64,000 nucleotides of DNA. Origin: Pseudomonas koreensis (GTDB lineage Bacteria > Pseudomonadota > Gammaproteobacteria > Pseudomonadales > Pseudomonadaceae). The DNA is taken from contig NZ_JAOEJU010000012.1 of assembly GCF_025447595.1 (NCBI RefSeq), positions 1 to 64,000 of the forward strand. Reading direction: 5' to 3'. The position numbers were made by a program, and so were the translations under genes. Shown piece by piece: positions 24,093-32,862 of this stretch (positions are counted from its first letter, which is position 1; each line of letters starts with the position of its first letter). The notes under the pieces were generated by a model. The model did not search any database. It saw only the letters and a list, made by a program, of their open reading frames with translations, and was not told the DNA's origin.

Positions 24093-25583
24093 ATGACGGT
24101 CATGTCCAAGCTCAAACATTTTTTTCTGCAATCCGCCGGCTGGCTTTTGTTTCTGAGCCTGCTGATGGGCCTGGCCCTGATGCTGCCCGTGTCCACGTTC
24201 GACTCCGAGTCGAAGGACTTCATTTTCCTGATTGGCGCCGTGGGTATCTGGCGCTACTCGATGGGTGCCACGCACTTTGTGCGCGGCATGATCTTTCTCT
24301 ACATCGTCTACCCGCACCTGCGCCGCAAGGTTCGCAAGCTGGGTAAAGCGGCGGACCCGTCGCATGTGTTTCTGATGGTCACCAGTTTTCGCATCGACGC
24401 GTTGACCACCGCGCAGGTCTACAGCTCGGTGATCCGCGAAGCCATCGACTGCGAACTGCCGACCACCGTGGTCTGCTCCATCGTCGAAATGTCCGATGAG
24501 CTGCTGGTCAAGGCGCTGTGGGCGCGTATGAATCCGCCAGAACGTGTGAAGCTCGACTTCGTGCGCATCCCCGGCACCGGCAAGCGCGATGGCCTGGCAT
24601 TCGGTTTCCGCGCGATCTCCCGTCACCTGCCGGACGACCGCGCCGTGGTGGCCGTGATCGACGGCGATACCGTGCTCGGCGAAGGCACCGTGCGCAAGAC
24701 CGTGCCGTGGTTCCAGCTGTTCGGCAACGTCGGCGGCCTGACTACCAACGAATTCTGCGAAGTGCGCGGCGGCTACATCATGAGCGAGTGGCACAAGCTG
24801 CGTTTCGCCCAGCGCCACATCAACATGTGCTCGATGGCCCTGTCCAAGCGCGTGCTGACCATGACCGGGCGCATGTCGGTGTTCCGCGCCACCGTGGTCA
24901 CCAACCCGGAATTCATCGCCGACGTCGAAAGCGACTCGCTGCAACACTGGCGTCTGGGCCGTTTCAAGTTCCTGACCGGCGACGACAAGTCGAGCTGGTT
25001 CAGTCTGATGCGCCTGGGCTACGACACCTTCTACGTGCCGGACGCGGCGATCAACACCGTTGAACACCCGCCGGAAAAGAGCTTTATCAAAGCCAGCCGC
25101 AAACTGATGTTCCGCTGGTACGGCAACAATCTGCGGCAGAACTCCCGGGCTCTGGGCCTTGGCGTGAAACGCCTCGGCGCCTTCACCTCGGTGGTGCTGT
25201 TCGACCAGCGCGTTTCGATGTGGACATCCTTGCTCGGCCTGACCGTGGCAATCATCGCCAGCTTCAAGTACGGCACCGCATTCATCCTGGTTTACCTGCT
25301 GTGGATCGGCATCACCCGGCTGATTCTGACGCTGTTGCTGTCGTGCTCGGGCCACCGGATCGGTCCGGCCTACCCGGCGATTCTCTATTACAACCAGATC
25401 GTCGGCGCGCTGGTGAAGATCTACGTGTTCTTCCGCCTCGACCAACAATCCTGGACCCGACAACCCACTGCCCTGACCCGTGATCTCGCCAGCTTTCAAC
25501 GTTGGTTCAACACCTGGTCGTCTCGGACCATGACCTTCTCCGCCGGCAGCATTTTCGTCGCCGTGCTGCTGATGATGGTCTGA
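24093..25583 (+). CDS. alg8: Alginate polymerase, glycosyltransferase subunit
   Basis: 496-residue inner-membrane GT2 family processive glycosyltransferase that polymerises GDP-mannuronate. N-terminal helices (GWLLFLSLLMGLALMLP) precede the cytosolic catalytic domain, with VVAVIDGDTVLGEGTV carrying the acidic nucleotide-sugar site, FIADVESDSLQHW, and KLMFRWYGNNLRQ in place of QxxRW. C-terminal helices follow. It works with Alg44. A second in-frame ATG at 24102 (MSKLKHFF), preceded by GGATGACGG, may be the true start. Confidence 0.97.
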   Translation: MTVMSKLKHFFLQSAGWLLFLSLLMGLALMLPVSTFDSESKDFIFLIGAVGIWRYSMGATHFVRGMIFLYIVYPHLRRKVRKLGKAADPSHVFLMVTSFRIDALTTAQVYSSVIREAIDCELPTTVVCSIVEMSDELLVKALWARMNPPERVKLDFVRIPGTGKRDGLAFGFRAISRHLPDDRAVVAVIDGDTVLGEGTVRKTVPWFQLFGNVGGLTTNEFCEVRGGYIMSEWHKLRFAQRHINMCSMALSKRVLTMTGRMSVFRATVVTNPEFIADVESDSLQHWRLGRFKFLTGDDKSSWFSLMRLGYDTFYVPDAAINTVEHPPEKSFIKASRKLMFRWYGNNLRQNSRALGLGVKRLGAFTSVVLFDQRVSMWTSLLGLTVAIIASFKYGTAFILVYLLWIGITRLILTLLLSCSGHRIGPAYPAILYYNQIVGALVKIYVFFRLDQQSWTRQPTALTRDLASFQRWFNTWSSRTMTFSAGSIFVAVLLMMV

Positions 25584-25619
25584 CCCGCCCCCTCTTGAAT
25601 TAACAAGGAAATCGCCCCT

Positions 25620-26789
25620 ATGAATACCGCCGTCAACGTCAACGTAGTGCATGAATCCGAAGCCCAGCGCCAGCACGCCCGGGTCAAAATCCCGGCCAAG
25701 CTGCGGTTCTTCGGCCCTGACCGGACACCGGTCGATGCGCGGGTCATCGACCTGTCTGCCGGCGGCCTGGCGTTCAATGCCGGCCAACTGCCGCTGACCG
25801 TCGGCGAGGTGTACAAGGCACGTCTGCAATTCGTCATCGACAACCTCGGCCTGGCCATGGACGTGGAGCTGCAGGTGCGCTCCTTCGACCGCCAGACCGG
25901 CCGCGCCGGTTGCCAGTTCCAGAACCTCGAACCGCAGGACATTTCGACCCTGCGCCACCTGATCACTTCGCACCTGGCCGGCGACATCGTCAGCATCGGT
26001 GAAGTGCTGGCGACCCTGCAGCGCGACAACTTCACCAAGGCGCGCAAGGTAAAGGATGGCGGCCATGGAATGACCCCGTTCGGTCGCCTGAAAGCCGTGA
26101 CCTTCAGCGCCGGCGTCTTCGCGGTCGGCCTCGTGGCGGCGGGATTCATTTTCAAATCGGTGTACAGCATGTACTTCGTCAGCCATGCCCAGGCCGGTCT
26201 GGTCAGCGTGCCGGGCATGAACATCACCATGCCGCGCGACGGCACCGTGCAGAGCCTGGTGAAATCCGACGGTGTTGCCGCCAAAGGCGCACCTCTGGCG
26301 ACCTTCAGCACCAGCATGCTCGATGTGCTCAAGGGCCATCTGGACGAAGATCAACTGCAACCGGCCAAGGTTGAAGAACTGTTCGGCAAGCAAATGACCG
26401 GCACCCTGACCTCGCCGTGCGATTGCACCGTGGCCCAGCAACTGGTGGCCGACGGTCAATACGCGAGCAAGGGCGACGTGATCTTCTCGCTGGTACCGCG
26501 CAACACCCAGGCCACCGTCGACGCGCGCTTCTCCTATCGCCAGTTCGGCGACGTGCGTCCGGGCACCCCGGTGAGCTTCCAGATCGCCGGCGAAGACAAG
26601 ACCCGCACCGGCAAGATCGTCAGCAGCACGAGCTTGAAAAGCGCCGACCTGTCCTCCGACATCCGCGTGCAGATCCAGCCTGACGAGCCGCTGGACAGCA
26701 GCTTCGCCGGCCGCCCGGTGGAAGTGAACAGCGACCGTGGTCCGAACCTGAACTGGCTGATCGACAAAGCCATGGCTGCCGGTCTTTAA
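25620..26789 (+). CDS. alg44: Alginate co-polymerase with PilZ c-di-GMP receptor domain
   Basis: 389 residues. The N-terminal cytosolic PilZ domain has Arg17 and Arg21 (RQHAR) and DLSAGGLAF from Asp44, the c-di-GMP contacts known for P. aeruginosa Alg44. One transmembrane helix near 160-180 (TFSAGVFAVGLVAAGFIFKS) leads to a periplasmic barrel-sandwich/HlyD-like domain (VPGMNITMPRDGTVQSLVKS, TSPCDCTVAQQLVADGQYAS). c-di-GMP binding switches on Alg8. A good ribosome site (AAGGAAATCG) precedes the ATG. Confidence 0.97.
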   Translation: MNTAVNVNVVHESEAQRQHARVKIPAKLRFFGPDRTPVDARVIDLSAGGLAFNAGQLPLTVGEVYKARLQFVIDNLGLAMDVELQVRSFDRQTGRAGCQFQNLEPQDISTLRHLITSHLAGDIVSIGEVLATLQRDNFTKARKVKDGGHGMTPFGRLKAVTFSAGVFAVGLVAAGFIFKSVYSMYFVSHAQAGLVSVPGMNITMPRDGTVQSLVKSDGVAAKGAPLATFSTSMLDVLKGHLDEDQLQPAKVEELFGKQMTGTLTSPCDCTVAQQLVADGQYASKGDVIFSLVPRNTQATVDARFSYRQFGDVRPGTPVSFQIAGEDKTRTGKIVSSTSLKSADLSSDIRVQIQPDEPLDSSFAGRPVEVNSDRGPNLNWLIDKAMAAGL

Positions 26790-26804
26790 GTCGAGGACAT
26801 GCCC

Positions 26805-28310
26805 GTGACTACTCCACCCATCTCGAGCACACCACAAACCCTGTGGGAGCGAGCTTGCTCGCGAATGCATTCTGACATTCAGCCTCAGTGCCGACTGACA
26901 CACCGCTTTCGCGAGCAAGCTCGCTCCCACATGGGTTCAGTGTGCGCATTGGCATTGGCAGTCAGTCTGGCCGGTTGCGCCGGCCTGCCCGACCAGCGTC
27001 TGGCCAACGAAGCGCTCAAGCGCGGTGACACAGCGACCGCCGCGCAGAACTACCGTGCGCTGGCCGATCTGGGTTACAGCGAAGCCCAGGTGGGCCTCGC
27101 CGACATCCAGGTCGACAGCCGCGACCCGGAACAAATGAAACAGGCCGAAGCCACCTACCGCGCCGCCGCCAGTGTTTCGCCGCGTGCCCAAGCCCGACTC
27201 GGCCGTTTGCTGGTGGCCAAGCCCGGCTCCACCGAAGCCGAGCATCAGGAAGCCGAAAGCCTGCTGAAGAAAGCGGCCGCCAGTGGCGAAGGCAACACGC
27301 TGATCCCGCTCGCGATGCTTTATCTGCAATACCCGCACAGCTTCCCGAACATCAACGCTCAACAGCAGATCGACCAATGGCGCAAATCCGGTTACCCGGA
27401 AGCCGGTCTGGCGCAGGTGCTGCTGTATCGCACCCAGGGCACTTACGACCAGCACCTGGATGACGTGGAAAAAATCTGCAAAGCCGCGCTCAACACCACC
27501 GACATCTGCTACGTCGAGCTGGCCACGGTCTATCAGAAACGTGGCGCGCCGGAGCAACAGGCCGAACTGATCAAGCAACTGCAGGCCGGTTACAGCCGCG
27601 GCACCGTCAGCGCTCAACGCGTGGATTCGGTGGCTCGTGTGCTGGCCGATTCGACCCTGGGCAAAACCGACGAAAAAACCGCGCAGTCGCTGCTCGAGCC
27701 GATCGCGCCGGGCTACCCGGCGTCGTGGGTCACCCTCGCGCAGCTGCTGTATGACTTCCCGGAACTGGGCGACACCGACCAGATGATGAAGTACCTGGAC
27801 AACGGTCGCGCCGCCGACCAGCCGCGCGCCGAACTGTTGCTGGGCAAGCTCTACTACGAAGGCAAACTGGTCCCGGCCGACGCGAAAGTCGCCGAGGAAC
27901 ATTTCCAGAAAGCCGTCGGCCGCGAAGTCGCCGCCGATTACTACCTCGGCCAGATTTACCGCCGTGGCTACCTGGGCAAGGTCTATCCGCAGAAGGCCCT
28001 CGACCATCTGCTCACCGCTGCGCGCAACGGCCAGAACAGCGCCGACTACGCCATCGCCCAGCTGTTCTCCCAAGGCAAGGGCACCAAGCCCGACCCGCTC
28101 AACGCCTACGTGTTCAGTCAGTTGGCCAAGGCGCAAAACACTCCGCAAGCCGATGAGCTGGCGACCACCCTCGCCGCGCAACTGCCGCCCGAGCGCCTGG
28201 CCGAAGCCCAGCGCCTGCTGCAACAGGAACAGGCGACCCGTGGCGCCCTGAGCCAGAACACGCTGCAACTGCACGCCCTGCAAGAAGAAGACGGCGAGGA
28301 AAAATTATGA
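26805..28310 (+). CDS. algK: Alginate export TPR lipoprotein AlgK, 5' end altered by a REP doublet
   Basis: Outer-membrane lipoprotein with Sel1/TPR-like repeats that scaffolds the periplasmic alginate machinery and helps place AlgE. The mature part is standard: lipobox LAGC, then AGLPDQRLANEALKRGD and repeats through the C-terminus. The 5' end is odd: a REP doublet (26839-26931) lies in frame between the start and the lipobox. Candidate starts are GTG 26805 (GAGG 8 nt upstream, ~44 extra residues including LWERACSR and REQARSH), ATG 26799, or ATG 26931 at the REP edge, which would give a very short signal (MGSVCALALAVSLAGC) without Lys or Arg. Lipidation therefore needs checking. It overlaps algE by 4 bp. 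Confidence 0.9.
   Translation: MTTPPISSTPQTLWERACSRMHSDIQPQCRLTHRFREQARSHMGSVCALALAVSLAGCAGLPDQRLANEALKRGDTATAAQNYRALADLGYSEAQVGLADIQVDSRDPEQMKQAEATYRAAASVSPRAQARLGRLLVAKPGSTEAEHQEAESLLKKAAASGEGNTLIPLAMLYLQYPHSFPNINAQQQIDQWRKSGYPEAGLAQVLLYRTQGTYDQHLDDVEKICKAALNTTDICYVELATVYQKRGAPEQQAELIKQLQAGYSRGTVSAQRVDSVARVLADSTLGKTDEKTAQSLLEPIAPGYPASWVTLAQLLYDFPELGDTDQMMKYLDNGRAADQPRAELLLGKLYYEGKLVPADAKVAEEHFQKAVGREVAADYYLGQIYRRGYLGKVYPQKALDHLLTAARNGQNSADYAIAQLFSQGKGTKPDPLNAYVFSQLAKAQNTPQADELATTLAAQLPPERLAEAQRLLQQEQATRGALSQNTLQLHALQEEDGEEKL
26839..26931. repeat. REP doublet inside the 5' end of algK
   Basis: Cctgtgggagcgagcttgct from 26839, continuing cgcgaatgc, faces tttcgcgagcaagctcgctc, continuing ccacat. 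The whole doublet keeps the algK frame open. Its last base plus two more create the ATG at 26931. Confidence 0.9.
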
Positions 28311-29794
28311 AATTGAATCCCTTTGTGAAGGCCGGCATTGGCCTCACGTTCGCGCTGATCTGGTCTTGCCCGACCCTGGCCGCGATGACTGAATCGAAGA
28401 ACTTCGGCCTCGAAGTGAAAATCACCGGCCAGTCCGAAGACGACCGCGACCTCGGCACCGCCAGCGGCGGCGACGTCAACGGCGTCGGCCTCGACCTGCG
28501 TCCGTGGGTCTACGGCGAGAGCGGCGCGTGGAGCGCCTACGCCATGGGCCAGGCCGTGACCTCGACCGACATCATCGAGACCGACACCCTGCAGCAGTCT
28601 GACAGCGAAGGCACCCAGACCACCGACAACGGCGACCGCAAGACCAAGAAAAACTACCTGGCGATGCGCGAATTCTGGGTCGGCTACAGCGGCCTGACGC
28701 CCTACCCCGGCGAGATCCTCAAGTTCGGTCGCCAGCGCCTGCGCAACGACGACGGCCAGTGGCGCGACACCAACATCGAAGCTCTGAACTGGACCTTCGA
28801 CACCACCCTGTTGCGCGCCAACGCCGGTGTCGCCGAACGCTTCAGCGAATACCGCACCGACCTCAAGGAGCTGGCGCCGAAAGACAAGGATCGCCTGCAC
28901 GCCTACGCCGATGCCGCTTACCAGTGGACGCCGGGCAACTGGGTCGGGATTCGCGGCCACCACACCCATGACGACGGCAAGCTCGACTATCCGGAGCCGG
29001 GCGTGGCCGGCGATTCGCTGGACAAGAAAGAGAACGGCGACATCAGTTGGCTCGGCCTGACCGCCGACAGCGACGCCTACAACTGGCGCAACACCAACAC
29101 CGTCAACTACTGGGGCAGCATCACCGGTATGAGCGGCGACCGCGACACGGTCAACGCCCTCAACGCCGATGGCACTCGCCCGGCGCAAGCCAAGCGCAGC
29201 GACAACGTCGACGGCTGGGCCACCGACATCGGTGTGCGTCTGCGCCTCGATCCGCAGTGGCAGGTCGGTGCGGCGTATGCCCGTGCCAGCGCCGATTACG
29301 AACAGAACGGCCTGGAAAGCAACCGCTCGAACTACACCGGTACTCGCTCCCGCGTTCACCGTTTCGGCGAGGCCTTCCGTGGCGAAATGAACAACATGCA
29401 GACCGCCACCCTGTTCGGTTCCTGGATGCTCAACGACCAGTACGACGCCAGCCTGATCTACCACAAGTTCTGGCGCGTGGACGGCAACAAGCCGGTGGGC
29501 AGCAACGGCATCAACGCCGTGGAAAACAACACCGACGACGTCACCGGCGCGATCCTCTCCAGCACCTCGCTGCCACTGCAGGACGGCAACAAGGATCTGG
29601 GTCAGGAAATGGATCTGGTGGTCACCAAGTACTTCAAGCAAGGCTTGCTGCCGGCGGCGCTGAGCCAGTCGATCGACGAGCCTTCGGCGCTGGTGCGCTT
29701 CCGGGGCGGCGTGTTCAAGCCGGGTGATGCCTATGGCAGCCAGGTCGATTCGTACATGCACCGCGCGTTCATCGACGTGATCTGGCGCTTCTGA
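28307..29794 (+). CDS. algE: Outer-membrane alginate porin
   Basis: 495 residues, near the 490 of P. aeruginosa AlgE, an 18-strand beta-barrel that secretes alginate. The signal peptide ends around LIWSCPTLAA. The barrel opens FGLEVKITGQSEDDRDLG, and the protein ends VIWRF with the C-terminal Phe needed for Bam-dependent insertion. Arg/Lys-rich strands line an anion-selective pore in the solved structure. Start overlaps the algK stop (ATGA). It is followed directly by algG. Confidence 0.97.
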   Translation: MKLNPFVKAGIGLTFALIWSCPTLAAMTESKNFGLEVKITGQSEDDRDLGTASGGDVNGVGLDLRPWVYGESGAWSAYAMGQAVTSTDIIETDTLQQSDSEGTQTTDNGDRKTKKNYLAMREFWVGYSGLTPYPGEILKFGRQRLRNDDGQWRDTNIEALNWTFDTTLLRANAGVAERFSEYRTDLKELAPKDKDRLHAYADAAYQWTPGNWVGIRGHHTHDDGKLDYPEPGVAGDSLDKKENGDISWLGLTADSDAYNWRNTNTVNYWGSITGMSGDRDTVNALNADGTRPAQAKRSDNVDGWATDIGVRLRLDPQWQVGAAYARASADYEQNGLESNRSNYTGTRSRVHRFGEAFRGEMNNMQTATLFGSWMLNDQYDASLIYHKFWRVDGNKPVGSNGINAVENNTDDVTGAILSSTSLPLQDGNKDLGQEMDLVVTKYFKQGLLPAALSQSIDEPSALVRFRGGVFKPGDAYGSQVDSYMHRAFIDVIWRF

Positions 29795-29820
29795 TGCTGA
29801 CCGCCAAGGGAGTGCCCGAC

Positions 29821-31392
29821 ATGAACAGTGCCCGCAAAGGCTCACTCAGCCTGCTGGCCGGCGCGATGCTGCTGGCCTCGGCTGGCGCCTTCGCGAACGT
29901 GGAACCAGCGAAGCCTGTGACCACCGCGAAGGAGCTGCAACAGGCCAAGACCTACACCGTCAGCAGCGCGCCGACCGAAGCGCTGGAACTGGCCAAGCCG
30001 AAATTGCCCGACCTCTCCGGCTACACCGCCGAAGCCGCCGCCGCGAAAATCGTGCGCAGCAAACCGGGCAAGATCAGCGTGCGCCGGATGATGCAGGAAG
30101 ACGCACTGAAGGACTTCATCGGCGGCGACAACAAGATGGCCGAATGGGTGGTGCGTCAGCACGGCATCCCGCAGGCGATCTTCGTCGACGACGGCTACAT
30201 GAACCTGAAAGAACTGGCGCAGAAACTGCCAAAACAGTACTTCAGCGAAACCTCGCCGGGCGTCTATCTGGCCAAATTGCCGATCGTGGTCGGCCGTAAA
30301 GGCATCCTCGAAATCGACGGCCAGACCCAGGAGTTGCGCCTGTCCCAGGAGGCCGGTTCGTTCCTGGTCAACGACGGCCAGCTGTTCGTGCGTGACACCA
30401 AGGTCACCGGCTGGCGCGAGAAGGAAAACGGCCCGGCAACCTTCCGTTCGCCGAAAGAATTCCGTCCGTTCCTGCTGGCCTGGGGTGGCACCGAGACTTA
30501 CATCGTCAACAGCAAGATGGCCAGCTTCGGCTACGCCAACAGTAAGTCCTACGGCGTGAGTATTTCCCAGTACACGCCGAACATGGCCAAGGTGCTCAAG
30601 CGTCCCGAGCCGACCGGCTGGATCGTCGGCTCCGAGTTCTCGGACATGTGGTACGGCTTCTACTGCTACGAGACCCGCGACTTCGTGGTCAAGGGCAACA
30701 CCTACAAGGACAACATCGTCTACGGCATCGACCCGCACGACCGTTCCCACGGTCTGATCATTGCCGAGAACACGGTGTACGGCACGAAGAAGAAGCACGG
30801 GATCATCATTTCCCGTGAGGTCAACGACAGCTTCATCTTCAACAACAAAAGCTACGACAACCACCTCTCGGGGCTGGTGATCGACCGTAACAGCGTCAAC
30901 AACATCATTGCCTACAACGAGATCTACAAGAACCACACCGACGGCATCACCCTCTACGAGTCCGCCGACAACCTGCTGTGGGGCAACAAGGTCATCAGCA
31001 ACAAGCGCCACGGCATCCGCATTCGTAACAGCGTGAACATCCGCCTCTACGAAAACGTCGCCATGGCCAACGGCCTGACCGGCGTCTACGGGCACATCAA
31101 GGACCTGACCGACACCGACCGTGACATCAAGCTCGACCCGTTCGACGCCCAGGTCTCGCTGATCGTGGTCGGCGGTGAACTGGCGGCCAACGGCAGCGGC
31201 CCGCTGTCGATCGATTCGCCCCTGAGTGTCGAGCTGTATCGCGTGTCGATGCTGGCGCCGACCAAATCCAGTGGCATCAGCTTCAACGGCATCCTCGGCG
31301 AGCGCCAGGATGAAATTCTCGACCTGCTGGTGCGCCAGCAGAAAGCCGTGCTGATCGACCCTGTCGAACGCCAGACCGAACTGCGGGACTGA
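29821..31392 (+). CDS. algG: Poly(beta-D-mannuronate) C5 epimerase
   Basis: 523 residues from the ATG at 29821, which starts a clear signal peptide (MNSARKGSLSLLAGAMLLAS ... GAFA) and has GGGAG upstream. An ATG at 29794 overlapping the algE stop would add nine residues. AlgG converts mannuronate to guluronate in the periplasmic polymer. The right-handed beta-helix region carries the DPHD motif (GIDPHDRSHGL), the catalytic centre in P. aeruginosa, and repeats such as NNIIAYNEIYKNHTDGITLY. Its presence predicts G-containing alginate. It also protects polymer from AlgL as part of the scaffold. Confidence 0.96.
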   Translation: MNSARKGSLSLLAGAMLLASAGAFANVEPAKPVTTAKELQQAKTYTVSSAPTEALELAKPKLPDLSGYTAEAAAAKIVRSKPGKISVRRMMQEDALKDFIGGDNKMAEWVVRQHGIPQAIFVDDGYMNLKELAQKLPKQYFSETSPGVYLAKLPIVVGRKGILEIDGQTQELRLSQEAGSFLVNDGQLFVRDTKVTGWREKENGPATFRSPKEFRPFLLAWGGTETYIVNSKMASFGYANSKSYGVSISQYTPNMAKVLKRPEPTGWIVGSEFSDMWYGFYCYETRDFVVKGNTYKDNIVYGIDPHDRSHGLIIAENTVYGTKKKHGIIISREVNDSFIFNNKSYDNHLSGLVIDRNSVNNIIAYNEIYKNHTDGITLYESADNLLWGNKVISNKRHGIRIRNSVNIRLYENVAMANGLTGVYGHIKDLTDTDRDIKLDPFDAQVSLIVVGGELAANGSGPLSIDSPLSVELYRVSMLAPTKSSGISFNGILGERQDEILDLLVRQQKAVLIDPVERQTELRD

Positions 31393-31402
31393 GGACAATT
31401 TT

Positions 31403-32854
31403 ATGCACCCACACCTGATCAAATTACTCAGCCTGTCGGCCCTGACCGTGGGCATTCTGGCGGCCAGCAATGGTGCCCACGCAGATGAAGTCCAGCCGCC
31501 GAAATTCACGGCCGAACCTTGCTGCAGCCTGTGCCCGGCCGCCCATGACGCGAAGAACTACACCACGCGTTATCAGCAGAACTTCACCACGCTGGTGCAG
31601 GCCCAGGGCGATTGGCTGTTCCGGACCCAGGAAGATTTGCGCACCGAGTTCAACACCACCCCGGCCGGCTACAAACGCCTGCAACAGCTGCACGATGCGT
31701 TCAAGGCCAAAGGCGTCGAACTGGTGATCGTCTACCAGCCGACCCGTGGCCTGGTGAACCGCAACAAGCTCAACCCGGCAGAAAAAGCCGCGTTCGATTA
31801 CGAGAAAGCGCTGGGCAACTACAAGACCATGCTCGGCCGTTTCGCGAAGATGGGTTACGTGGTGCCGGACCTGTCGCCGCTGACCAACGAATCGCTGCCG
31901 GACACCCTGCCCGCCCACGATTTCTACTTCCGCGGCGACCAGCACTGGACGCCATACGGCGCCCAGCGCACGGCGAAAATCGTCGCCGAGCAGGTCAAGC
32001 AGATCCCGGCCTTCGCCGACATTCCCAAGCGTGAGTTCGAAACCAAACGCTCCGGACGCATGGGCAAGACCGGCACCCTGCACAACATGGCCGGGCAACT
32101 GTGCGGCACCAGTTACGCGATCCAGTACATGGATCAGTTCACCACCGAGCCGAAAGGTGAAGCCGGTGACGGCGATCTGTTCGGCGATTCCGGCAACCCG
32201 CAGATCACCCTCGTGGGTACTTCGCACAGCGGCAAGAACTACAACTTCGCCGGGTTCCTTGAAGAAGCCATCGGCGCCGACATTCTCAACGTCGCGTTCC
32301 CCGGCGGCGGTCTGGAAGGTTCGATGTTGCAGTACCTGGGCAGCGACGAATTCCAGAAGACTCCGCCGAAAATTCTCATCTGGGAATTCTCGCCGCTGTA
32401 CCGCCTCGACCAGGAAACCATCTATCGCCAGATGATGTCCCTGCTCGACAACGGCTGCGAAGGCAAAGACGCACAGATGTCCGCGAGCACCACGCTCAAG
32501 CCGGGCAGCAAACAAGAACTGCTGGTCAACAGCAAGAACCTGAATCTGCAGAACAGCAGCCATCAGGTCGACATCCGCTTCGCCGATACCTCGGTGAAAA
32601 CCCTGCAAGCCACCCTCTGGTACATGAACGGTCGCCACGAGGACATCAAGATCGAGAAACCGGAAACCTCCGACACCGACGGTCGTTTCGCCTTTGAGCT
32701 GCGCACGGACGAAGACTGGGCCTCGCAAAACCTGCTGGCCGTCGAAGTCCAGGGCCCGGAAGCGGGCACCGCGCCACAGAAAGTCGAAGCGAAAATCTGC
32801 AAACGCAACGTATTCCCGGGCGCTGGGCCACAAACCGCTCAGGTCGGGCAATGA
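31403..32854 (+). CDS. algX: Alginate O-acetyltransferase / scaffold AlgX
   Basis: 483 residues with signal peptide (LLSLSALTVGILAASNGAHA). The SGNH-like domain has the catalytic DxH in FRGDQHWTPYGAQ and the nucleophile Ser in LVGTSHSGKNYNF; a C-terminal carbohydrate-binding module follows after about residue 345. AlgX transfers acetyl groups onto mannuronate in the periplasm, finishing the AlgIJF pathway, and bridges AlgK. The paired Cys in EPCCSLCPAAH near the N-terminus are typical. GAGGAC precedes the ATG; it overlaps the next frame's first ATG by 4 bp. Confidence 0.97.
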   Translation: MHPHLIKLLSLSALTVGILAASNGAHADEVQPPKFTAEPCCSLCPAAHDAKNYTTRYQQNFTTLVQAQGDWLFRTQEDLRTEFNTTPAGYKRLQQLHDAFKAKGVELVIVYQPTRGLVNRNKLNPAEKAAFDYEKALGNYKTMLGRFAKMGYVVPDLSPLTNESLPDTLPAHDFYFRGDQHWTPYGAQRTAKIVAEQVKQIPAFADIPKREFETKRSGRMGKTGTLHNMAGQLCGTSYAIQYMDQFTTEPKGEAGDGDLFGDSGNPQITLVGTSHSGKNYNFAGFLEEAIGADILNVAFPGGGLEGSMLQYLGSDEFQKTPPKILIWEFSPLYRLDQETIYRQMMSLLDNGCEGKDAQMSASTTLKPGSKQELLVNSKNLNLQNSSHQVDIRFADTSVKTLQATLWYMNGRHEDIKIEKPETSDTDGRFAFELRTDEDWASQNLLAVEVQGPEAGTAPQKVEAKICKRNVFPGAGPQTAQVGQ

Positions 32855-32862
32855 GGTCTGCT

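Noticed and set aside
22565..26930. Very long minus-strand open frames opposite algD-alg8-alg44
   Set aside because: They mirror strongly supported alginate genes, show the Ala/Arg/Gln/His-rich composition of antisense frames in GC-rich DNA, and have no recognisable motifs or ribosome sites.
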